Assembly (NCBI GenBank): GCA_027592035.1
Contig: JAQCIK010000006.1
Coordinates: 1-64,000, forward strand
Reading direction: 5' to 3'
Source: Casp-actino8 sp001510455
GTDB lineage: Bacteria; Actinomycetota; Acidimicrobiia; Acidimicrobiales; Ilumatobacteraceae
Length of the DNA stretch: 64,000 nt
Of this stretch, positions 51,332 through 58,487 are shown in pieces. The notes under the pieces are model-generated. The model was not told the origin of the DNA. It worked only from the letters and a program-made list of their open reading frames with translations, and made no database searches. Position numbers and translations under genes: made by a program. Positions within the stretch are counted from its first letter, which is position 1, and each line of letters starts with the position of its first letter.

Positions 51332-51337
51332 GACCCA

Positions 51338-51946
51338 GTGTTCACCGGCATCGTGGAAGAACTTGGCACCGTGGTGTCGTCGGTCCCGGTTTCGACCGAA
51401 TGGGGTCCCGGGGTTCGGCTGCGAATCGAAGCCTCGACAGTGCTCGACGGATCGGAACTCGGGGCCTCGATCGCCGTCAACGGCTGTTGTTTGACCCTCG
51501 TCGATCAGGGCACGGACCACGGCCGGTCCTGGTGGGACACCGACGTGAGCGACGAAACCCTCCAGCGCACCACCACCGGCTCGCTACACCCCGGTGATCG
51601 GGTCAACCTGGAACGGCCCATGGCCCTCGGCGATCGACTCGGCGGCCACATGGTGCTCGGTCATGTGGATGCCGTCGGAGAGGTCGTGTCTCCCGCCCCC
51701 GATCTGGTGGTGCGAGTACCGAAGCACCTCATGAAGTATCTAGTCGAGAAGGGTTCCGTCACCGTCGACGGCATCAGCCTCACCGCATTCGATCTCACGG
51801 ATGACTCGTTCCGAGTGGCAGTGATTCCGCACACGGCCGAAGTGACCACTCTCGGATTCCGGCCCGCAGGATCACACGTGAATCTCGAGATGGACGTGCT
51901 CGCGAAGCACATCGAGCGCTTGGTCGCCCCGCACACGCAAAACTGA
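51338..51946 (+). CDS. ribE: Riboflavin synthase alpha subunit
   Basis: Dismutates two molecules of 6,7-dimethyl-8-ribityllumazine to riboflavin and the ribitylaminopyrimidine. The 202 residues form the usual duplicated barrel: VFTGIVEELGTV at the very start, SIAVNGCCLTLV in the first repeat, GGHMVLGHVDAVG at the junction and VTVDGISLTAF in the second. The initiator GTG starts directly in the MFTGIVEE family motif, and a TACCCT box is 6 nt upstream. It is the first gene of the + strand cassette with the chorismate mutase-VOC and fbiC genes. Confidence 0.95.
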   Translation: MFTGIVEELGTVVSSVPVSTEWGPGVRLRIEASTVLDGSELGASIAVNGCCLTLVDQGTDHGRSWWDTDVSDETLQRTTTGSLHPGDRVNLERPMALGDRLGGHMVLGHVDAVGEVVSPAPDLVVRVPKHLMKYLVEKGSVTVDGISLTAFDLTDDSFRVAVIPHTAEVTTLGFRPAGSHVNLEMDVLAKHIERLVAPHTQN

Positions 51947-51997
51947 ACCCTCTCCCGAACCGCGTCATTCCAGACATCCACCACGAACCCTGCCGAC

Positions 51998-52003
51998 TAC
52001 CGT
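51998..52003 (+). promoter_or_regulatory. -10 box of the chorismate mutase-VOC gene (TACCGT)
   Basis: Located 7 nt before GTG 52011; leaderless spacing. Confidence 0.5.
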
Positions 52004-52010
52004 TGCCGAC

Positions 52011-52793
52011 GTGACTTCCGACCTGTCGCATCTGCGAGCCCGCATCGACGAGCTCGACCGTGAGCTGATCAGGATCCTCGCCGAGCGACTGGCTGTCTGC
52101 CACGAGGTGGCCCGGGTCAAGGAAACCTCCGACACCGCCATCATCCAGCCCGACCGAGTGCGCGACGTGGTCGCCGTTCGCCGACAGTGGGCCATCGAGG
52201 CTGGAATCGATCCCGACTTCGCCGAGCAGATCGTCCGTGTTCTGCTGTCCGAGACTCATCGCATCGAAGTCGCTGGTCGCCGTCCCGATGCCGCGCCCGA
52301 CAAGGCGGCCACACCCGACGGCACTCGTTCGGCCATCGACACCGTCGCCAGTCGCATCGATCACGTCGTCATTGCAGTTGACGACATCGACTCCGCCAGC
52401 GTCACGTTCACCGATCGTCTCGGATTCCACGTCGACGAATCGTCTCCCAAACATCGTGGTATGCGCGTGTTGTCGGCCGGTGGAGTGACGATCGTGCTGG
52501 TCGGCCCCGATGCCAGCCCCGACGTGGCGCGCCATCTGAGCCAGCACGGCGCCGGCATACATCACGTCTCGATCGACGTCCTGAACGCCGGCTACGCCCA
52601 TGCCGCGCTCACCTCGATGCCGAGTTCTCAACTGACTGATGTCGTGGTCGACGACGATGGCCACGAGCAGTTCTTCACCGCCCGTGATCCGGGAACCAGC
52701 GTCCAGGTGGGTTTCATCTCTCGCACCGGTCATCGAGTGGGTGTGTCCACGGCCAACGTGCTCGAGGCGTTTCGCGACCGCTCGAACGGTTAG
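52011..52793 (+). CDS. Chorismate mutase (AroQ) fused to a VOC/HPPD-like domain
   Basis: The 260-residue protein has two parts. Residues 1-85 are an AroQ-type chorismate mutase (LRARIDELDRELIRILAERL, VARVKE, a Pro-Asp-Arg turn and AEQIVRVLLSETHRIE), which converts chorismate to prephenate. A short Pro/Asp/Ala linker follows. Residues 117-260 are one VOC domain (IDHVVIAVDDIDSASVTF, GIHHVSIDV) whose last 40 residues (FFTARDPGTSVQV, then FISR and a final helix) resemble the C-terminus of 4-hydroxyphenylpyruvate dioxygenase. The usual metal-ligand Glu there appears to be Gln or Gly, so catalysis by the VOC part is uncertain. It lies between ribE and fbiC. Confidence 0.82.
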   Translation: MTSDLSHLRARIDELDRELIRILAERLAVCHEVARVKETSDTAIIQPDRVRDVVAVRRQWAIEAGIDPDFAEQIVRVLLSETHRIEVAGRRPDAAPDKAATPDGTRSAIDTVASRIDHVVIAVDDIDSASVTFTDRLGFHVDESSPKHRGMRVLSAGGVTIVLVGPDASPDVARHLSQHGAGIHHVSIDVLNAGYAHAALTSMPSSQLTDVVVDDDGHEQFFTARDPGTSVQVGFISRTGHRVGVSTANVLEAFRDRSNG

Positions 52794-52796
52794 TCT
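52791..52796 (+). promoter_or_regulatory. Possible -10 box of fbiC (TAGTCT) overlapping the upstream TAG stop
   Basis: The first three bases are the stop codon of the chorismate mutase-VOC gene. It would give fbiC a leader of about 135 nt. Confidence 0.35.
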
Positions 52797-52938
52797 GTCG
52801 TCAGCACGACAGGGTGGGGTCCAGAAAGCTCGTCTCACATCTTTCGGTTCCTCGTTGTGCTCTGGCAACAACCGAGTCCGTGTGTCGAAAGAGGGTTCCG
52901 TCAGGGACCCGTTCGACCTGATTCTCCGAGGTTCGTTC

Positions 52939-55368
52939 ATGTCTCGCCAGAGCATCCCCGTCTCCCGTCCGGGAGTTTCTTTCCAACATCTCGTCGACAT
53001 GCCACTCGACGACGTCATGTCCGAGGCGCGCCGGATCCGCGATCGGCACCACGGCTCACGGGTGACCTTCTCCCCCAAGGTGTTCATCCCGCTCACGATG
53101 CTGTGTCGCGACACGTGCGGATACTGCACGTTCGCCCAGCCGCCGGCTCGACTCGAGAGTCCGTATCTCTCACCCGACGAGGTTCTGAGCATTGCCAAGC
53201 GGGGCGCGAAGTTGGGCTGCCACGAGGCGCTCTTCACTCTCGGTGAAGCACCCGAAGAGCGCTACACCGTCGCACGTGACTGGCTCGATGAGCACGGTTA
53301 TTCGTCGACCGTCGACTATCTGGTTGCGATGGCACGTCTCGTTCTCGACGAGACCGGGCTGCTCCCCCATGCCAACGCCGGAGCACTGAATGCCGACGAC
53401 CTCGGCCGCTTGCGCTCGGTCAGTCCGAGCCAAGGAATGATGGTCGAGACGCTCCGTCACGATCTGGCCTGTCACCGGGGCGCACCCGACAAGACGCCCG
53501 AGCGCCGACTCGCCACGCTCGAACACGCCGGCGAACTTCGCGTTCCGTTCACGACCGGAATTCTCGTCGGTATCGGCGAAACCCGTGCCGATCGGCTCGA
53601 CGCTCTCGAGGCCATCGCCGACTCGCACCGCCGCCACGGCCACGTTCAAGAGGTGATCGTCCAGAACTTCTTGCCGAAGCCGCGTACCGGCATGCAGAAC
53701 GAGGCACCCTGCCCGCAGGACGAGTTCTTGTGGTCGATCGCTGCCGCCCGCGTGATTCTTCCGCCCGAGATCCACCTGCAGGCACCACCCAACTTGTCGG
53801 ACGACTTCGGGGTCCTGCTCGACGCCGGAATCGACGACTGGGGTGGCGTGTCACCGGTGACGGCCGATCACGTGAATCCCGAGCGACCATGGCCCGATCT
53901 CGATCGGCTCCGCGACGTCACCCAGTCGCGTGGCATGAACCTCGCACCGCGACTCACGGTGTACCCCGAATACACGACCGGAGCGAACTCCCTCAGCCTC
54001 ACGATCGATACTCCGAAATGGATCGACGCCGGTCTGAGATTTGCCGTCCTCGATCGCAGTGATGCCGAAGGACTCGGACGCGACGACCCGGGGGCGATGT
54101 GGCCCGAGAAGGTCACCTCCGCCGACGTGGTGCACGACGGAGCCGAGGTCGTCCTGGTGGGACACCGCAGTACTCAGTGGTATAGCGGGGCGAACAACGA
54201 ACCACCCGCGCTGGTATCGCTCGGCACACGATCGGGCGCCACCAGCACCCGAGAGGCCGGTTCACGTGTCCACGAGATCATCTCCGGTCATCAGTCGGGA
54301 CACGAACTCGGAGCCGACGAGATCGTGTCCCTGTTCCGCGCCCGTGGCCACGAAGTCGCCCACATCGCCGAATACGCCGACGAACTGCGCGAGCGAGCCG
54401 TCGGCGACGTGGTGACCTGGGTCCACAACCGCAACATCAACTACACCAACGTGTGCACCTTCAAGTGCAAGTTCTGCGGCTTTTCCAAAGGTCCTCTGTC
54501 GCTCAATCTCCGCGGTACGCCGTATGTGCTCACGCTCGACGACATCGCGCGCCGAGCCGAGGAGGCTTGGAACATGGGGGCCACCGAAGTGACCCTTCAG
54601 GGCGGAATACATCCTGATTTCGACGGCGACTACTACCTGCACGTCACTCAAGCCGTGAAGGACGCGGTGCCCGACATGCACATGCACGGGTTCACGGCCC
54701 TCGAGATCACCGAGGGGGCCCGTCGCAACGGCGAAGACCTCGAGAGCTATCTCATCAAGATGAAGAATGCTGGATTAGCGTCACTGCCCGGAACTGCAGC
54801 CGAAATTCTCGACACGCGCGCCCGAGCCATCCTGTGTGGCGACAAGGTCGATGCTGACGAATGGCTCGAGTGCCACCGCGTGGCACACCGAGTCGGGTTG
54901 CACTCGAACATCACGATCATGTTCGGATCGATCGAAGAACCCGAATCCTGGGCCGAGCACATGATCCGAACCAGGGAGCTCCAGAAGGAGACCGGCGGCT
55001 TCACGGAATTCATTCCTCTTCCGTTCGTCCACATGGCATCGCCGATCTATCTGCAGAAGAAATCCCGGCGAGGCCCGACCTTCCGCGAAACCGTCCTCAT
55101 GCACGCAATCGGTCGCATCGTCTACGACGGATTGATCGACAACGTTCAAGTGAGTTGGGTGAAGATCGGTGTCCCCGGGGCCCGCCAACTCCTGCGGGCC
55201 GGCTGCAACGATCTGGGCGGAACCTTGATGGACGAGAACATCTCGCGGGCCGCCGGAGCCAATCACGGCCAGAAGATGTCCGAGGATTCGTTCCGGGCCG
55301 TCGCGTCTCCGCTCGGTCGTTCACTCGTTCAGCGCAGCACCGGATACAAGATCATTCAGCCCAGTTGA
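52939..55368 (+). CDS. fbiC: FO synthase (fused CofG/CofH)
   Basis: Makes FO, the deazaflavin chromophore of F420, from tyrosine and 5-amino-6-ribitylaminouracil. The 809 residues hold two radical SAM halves: CofG-like with CRDTCGYCTFAQPP (C-x3-C-x2-C) near residue 56, and CofH-like with CTFKCKFCGFSKG near residue 508. The fused form is typical of Actinobacteria (about 850 residues in mycobacteria). ATG 52939 was chosen because it immediately precedes the conserved region; the frame is open further upstream, so a somewhat earlier start is possible. It is convergent with ribF. Confidence 0.94.
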   Translation: MSRQSIPVSRPGVSFQHLVDMPLDDVMSEARRIRDRHHGSRVTFSPKVFIPLTMLCRDTCGYCTFAQPPARLESPYLSPDEVLSIAKRGAKLGCHEALFTLGEAPEERYTVARDWLDEHGYSSTVDYLVAMARLVLDETGLLPHANAGALNADDLGRLRSVSPSQGMMVETLRHDLACHRGAPDKTPERRLATLEHAGELRVPFTTGILVGIGETRADRLDALEAIADSHRRHGHVQEVIVQNFLPKPRTGMQNEAPCPQDEFLWSIAAARVILPPEIHLQAPPNLSDDFGVLLDAGIDDWGGVSPVTADHVNPERPWPDLDRLRDVTQSRGMNLAPRLTVYPEYTTGANSLSLTIDTPKWIDAGLRFAVLDRSDAEGLGRDDPGAMWPEKVTSADVVHDGAEVVLVGHRSTQWYSGANNEPPALVSLGTRSGATSTREAGSRVHEIISGHQSGHELGADEIVSLFRARGHEVAHIAEYADELRERAVGDVVTWVHNRNINYTNVCTFKCKFCGFSKGPLSLNLRGTPYVLTLDDIARRAEEAWNMGATEVTLQGGIHPDFDGDYYLHVTQAVKDAVPDMHMHGFTALEITEGARRNGEDLESYLIKMKNAGLASLPGTAAEILDTRARAILCGDKVDADEWLECHRVAHRVGLHSNITIMFGSIEEPESWAEHMIRTRELQKETGGFTEFIPLPFVHMASPIYLQKKSRRGPTFRETVLMHAIGRIVYDGLIDNVQVSWVKIGVPGARQLLRAGCNDLGGTLMDENISRAAGANHGQKMSEDSFRAVASPLGRSLVQRSTGYKIIQPS

Positions 55369-55392
55369 GTCCGGACGAGGACTGCTCCCCAT

Positions 55393-56364
55393 TCAATCCG
55401 ACAAGGCGCGACGGGCATCGTCGATGTCCCGTTGTAGTTGACCCTTCAGCTCGTCGATTCCCGAAAACTTCTGCTCCCCGCGCAATCGGGTGACGAATCG
55501 TAAACGGGCGCTCTCGCCGTAGAGGTCGAGGGGTTGATGGTCCTCGGGTCCGTTGTCGATGACGTGGGCCTCGATCACCGACCAAGGCTGATCGTCGTAG
55601 AAGGTGGGCCGACGACCGATATTGACCGCCGCCGGATACACCGCACCGGCCCGGGGACCCGAGTCGCGCACGTACCACGCTGCGTACACGCCGTCCGCCG
55701 GAATGCACATGGCCGGCGGCACTTCCACGTTCGCCGTCGGGAAACCGATGGTTCGACCACGCTTGTCACCATCGGCGACGACTCCCCGCAATTCGTACGG
55801 CCGACCCAACATGTCATTGGCCAGCGCGATGTCGCCCTGTTGCAACGCCTGGCGAATTCCGGTGGAACTCACCACGAGATCACCATCACGACGGATCAAC
55901 GTGTACGGCACGACACCGAAGTCGTGAACCTCTCCGAGTCGTCGGAGGAGATCGACGTTGCCGGCCCGGTGACGGCCGAAGTGAAAATCCTCTCCCACCA
56001 CCACGGCCCGCACTCCCAGAGCCTTCACGAGGACGCGAATCACGAAGTCTTCCGGTGACTCAGCGGCTTGCGCCTCGTCGAACCTGACGACGGCCACGGC
56101 ATCGACACCGGTATCGGCGAGCAACTCCAACTTCTGTTGCTGATCGGTGAGCAGTCTCGGCGCGGACTCGGGCCGAACGAGGCTGGCCGGATGACGATCG
56201 AAGGTGACGATCACACTGCGAGCCGACATGTTGCCGGCGATGGTACGAACGTGGTCGACGACCGTCCGATGACCGAGGTGCAACCCGTCGTAGGCACCGA
56301 TGGTGCAGACACTTCGCACACCATCCGACCACGCGGGTCGGTTGAAGTCCTCGATGATCTGCAC
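55393..56364 (-). CDS. ribF: Bifunctional riboflavin kinase/FAD synthetase
   Basis: Converts riboflavin to FMN and then FAD. The N-terminal FAD synthetase domain has the nucleotidyltransferase motif GAYDGLHLGHRTVV (HxGH) and the C-terminal kinase domain has RGRTIGFPTANVEV. 323 residues, normal length. GTG 56364 is 8 nt after a TAGCGT box, so it can be expressed independently of truB, which lies 48 nt upstream. Confidence 0.95.
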   Translation of the reverse strand: MQIIEDFNRPAWSDGVRSVCTIGAYDGLHLGHRTVVDHVRTIAGNMSARSVIVTFDRHPASLVRPESAPRLLTDQQQKLELLADTGVDAVAVVRFDEAQAAESPEDFVIRVLVKALGVRAVVVGEDFHFGRHRAGNVDLLRRLGEVHDFGVVPYTLIRRDGDLVVSSTGIRQALQQGDIALANDMLGRPYELRGVVADGDKRGRTIGFPTANVEVPPAMCIPADGVYAAWYVRDSGPRAGAVYPAAVNIGRRPTFYDDQPWSVIEAHVIDNGPEDHQPLDLYGESARLRFVTRLRGEQKFSGIDELKGQLQRDIDDARRALSD

Positions 56365-56372
56365 GTCGTGAG

Positions 56373-56378
56373 ACGCTA
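56373..56378 (-). promoter_or_regulatory. -10 box of ribF (TAGCGT)
   Basis: Located 8 nt before GTG 56364; leaderless spacing. Confidence 0.5.
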
Positions 56379-56412
56379 CTGACCGGGGGTCGAGAACACG
56401 GAGTCGACGGGC

Positions 56413-57396
56413 TCAGCCCATGAGATTCACGGCTGGCCGCGCCATACCCGAACCGACCTTCGCGTTCTCGAAAGGTTCGAAGACGGCACCCGGCTCGCCG
56501 TCCACCACCACCGCCCACGGAGGCGGACCGAAACTTTCCAAACCACGCGCATCGACCACACGACCCGTCTTCAGCCCAGCCACCCATTCCGTGGCTCGCT
56601 CGCCGGAGAAGTCACATGTCGTGAGCCCACGAAGTGCCTCCCGCACCGGGAGCAACACGGCCTCGTCGATCGATCCCGCATCGGCGAGCGTGAAGGCTCC
56701 CACCGACGTCCGACGGAGGTTGGTCAGATGAGCGCCGCCTCCGAGGAGTCGTCCGAGATCGGCGGCGATCGAACGAATGAAGGTTCCCGACGAGCAGGTC
56801 ACGTCGAGTGAGATCGTCCCACGACCCTCGGCTGTCGAAACGTCGACTGCCGTCACGTCGCACCGGAAGACCGTGACCGGTCGTGCCACCCGTTCGATCT
56901 CGACACCCTCCCGAGCCAATTCGTGCAGGCGTCTGCCATCGATTCGAATGGCCGAGACCATCGGCGGAACTTGCATGATGTCACCCAACAAGTTCGCGTT
57001 CACGATCTGTTGAACGAATTCACGGCCATCGGGACGTTCCAGCCGTTCGAACACGTCGCGCATGTCGTGAGTGGCGGTCACGTCACCCGCCGCGTCGAGA
57101 GTCGACGTCTCGGATCCGAGTACGACGTCACCGGTGTACGACTTGCAACTGACCGAGGTCGCAGTCGGACTTCCCGGATCCTGCACCACGAGATCCATGA
57201 AACGCATGAGGCGAGTGGCGTCACCGACTCCGAGCACGAGCACGCCCGTGGCGTCGGGATCGAGGGTGCCGGCGTGTCCGATCTTGCGCTCTCCCAGACG
57301 ACGCCGCATTCGATCGACGACGTCGTGGCTGGTGCAGCCGGCTGGTTTGTCGACGATCACCACACCGTGTAGCTGGGCAGGCTTGCGCCGAGCCAT
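56413..57396 (-). CDS. truB: tRNA pseudouridine(55) synthase
   Basis: Forms pseudouridine 55 in the T loop of tRNAs. The 327 residues contain GVVIVDKPAGCTSHDVV at the N-terminus and the catalytic Asp in GHAGTLDPDATGVLVLG. The C-terminal part is shorter in recognisable PUA features. It starts 4 nt after the rbfA stop. Confidence 0.95.
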   Translation of the reverse strand: MARRKPAQLHGVVIVDKPAGCTSHDVVDRMRRRLGERKIGHAGTLDPDATGVLVLGVGDATRLMRFMDLVVQDPGSPTATSVSCKSYTGDVVLGSETSTLDAAGDVTATHDMRDVFERLERPDGREFVQQIVNANLLGDIMQVPPMVSAIRIDGRRLHELAREGVEIERVARPVTVFRCDVTAVDVSTAEGRGTISLDVTCSSGTFIRSIAADLGRLLGGGAHLTNLRRTSVGAFTLADAGSIDEAVLLPVREALRGLTTCDFSGERATEWVAGLKTGRVVDARGLESFGPPPWAVVVDGEPGAVFEPFENAKVGSGMARPAVNLMG

Positions 57397-57400
57397 GGTG

Positions 57401-57826
57401 TCAGCTCTCGTCGTCGTGGCGGGCCGGACTCGGGTTCTCGCGCAAGATCTTGTCGATGCGTTCGGCCGATCGGATCACGTCGTCGACCCGGAACGACAGG
57501 ATCGGCGTCTTCTTGGCACGAATCTGGCGACCCACCGCGCCCTGCAGGCGAATTCGATGTTCGTCGAGTGCCTCCACGATCGCGTCGTCTCCGTCCTCAC
57601 CGTTCAAAGAGTCGAAGTACACCACTCCTCGATTCATCTCCGAATCGACGTCGACACGAGTGATGGTCACGAAAGCCAATCGCTCGTCGTCGAGGCGAAT
57701 GAGTTCGTCGGCGATCACTTCACGTAGAGATTCGCCGAGACGCACCGCACGCGGGTATCCACGCGACGACCCCCGACTCGCACCGCGTGACGGTGCGCGA
57801 CGCGACGATTTCTGAGGGCGAGACAT
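57401..57826 (-). CDS. rbfA: Ribosome-binding factor A
   Basis: Cold-shock-linked factor for 30S maturation and 16S processing. The 141 residues carry a basic Ser/Arg-rich N-terminal extension of about 25 residues before RAVRLGESLREVIADELIRL, then TITRVDVDSEMNRGVVYF and a KH-like C-terminus. It follows the DsbA-like gene by 22 nt. Confidence 0.93.
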   Translation of the reverse strand: MSRPQKSSRRAPSRGASRGSSRGYPRAVRLGESLREVIADELIRLDDERLAFVTITRVDVDSEMNRGVVYFDSLNGEDGDDAIVEALDEHRIRLQGAVGRQIRAKKTPILSFRVDDVIRSAERIDKILRENPSPARHDDES

Positions 57827-57848
57827 GGTGCCAGGCTACGAGAAATAT

Positions 57849-58487
57849 CTACGAGAAATCCGGCTTGTCGCGCAGAGAGCGCTTCAACTCCGCAACTCCA
57901 GGCGTGGTGGCCACGACTTCGACGGCGTCCCAGAGCCGTAGAGCCTCGGCGCCGCGTGGTACGCGGGCGATGACCGGACCGAAGAACGAGCCCTCGTCGG
58001 AACTCCCGGGATGGAAGGTCAAGATGGGCGTCCCGACGTCACGTCCCGTACGGGACAACGCTTCTTCGGTGCTCGCTTCGATACGCGTATCGAACGACCC
58101 ATCGAACGCCGACGACACGAGTCCTCGATCGAATCCGGCTCGCCCGAGGCATTCACCCACGAACGACTCGGTGCTGGCGGCGAAGTCGTCGCGGCGCTGG
58201 TTCACGTGTCCCTCGGCACCCAATGCGGTGTAGAAGCGATCCACACCCTCGTTGCCGAATTCGTCATCGATACGCAACGCGACACGCAGAGCCTCGTGGC
58301 CCATGGCGTGCCACCGCTTGTACTGATCGGTGTACCAGTCGGCCGTGTTCTCGCGGTTCAGGTACTTGAGCGAAATGGGTCGCCACCTGACGTCGTACGA
58401 ACGCTGCGACTGCACTTCGACGACCCACCGCGACGTGAGCCATGCCCACGGACACACCGGATCGAAGAAGAACTCGAGATCGCTCAC
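57849..58487 (-). CDS. DsbA-family thioredoxin-fold protein (mycothiol-linked reductase type)
   Basis: A 212-residue thioredoxin-fold protein starting SDLEFFFDPVCPWAWLTSRW. The redox site reads Cys-Pro-Trp-Ala, so only one cysteine is present where DsbA has two. The pattern matches the actinobacterial Rv2466c-like group, which uses mycothiol; that link is inferred and fits the presence of mshD. No signal peptide, so cytoplasmic. GTG 58487 overlaps the infB stop by four bases (GTGA), so it is translationally coupled to IF-2, an unusual position inside this operon. Confidence 0.8.
   Translation of the reverse strand: MSDLEFFFDPVCPWAWLTSRWVVEVQSQRSYDVRWRPISLKYLNRENTADWYTDQYKRWHAMGHEALRVALRIDDEFGNEGVDRFYTALGAEGHVNQRRDDFAASTESFVGECLGRAGFDRGLVSSAFDGSFDTRIEASTEEALSRTGRDVGTPILTFHPGSSDEGSFFGPVIARVPRGAEALRLWDAVEVVATTPGVAELKRSLRDKPDFS

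Noticed and set aside
51165..51337. FMN riboswitch upstream of ribE
   Set aside because: The -10 box lies 6 nt before the ribE start codon, so there is no leader to hold a riboswitch, and the conserved FMN-element core was not seen.
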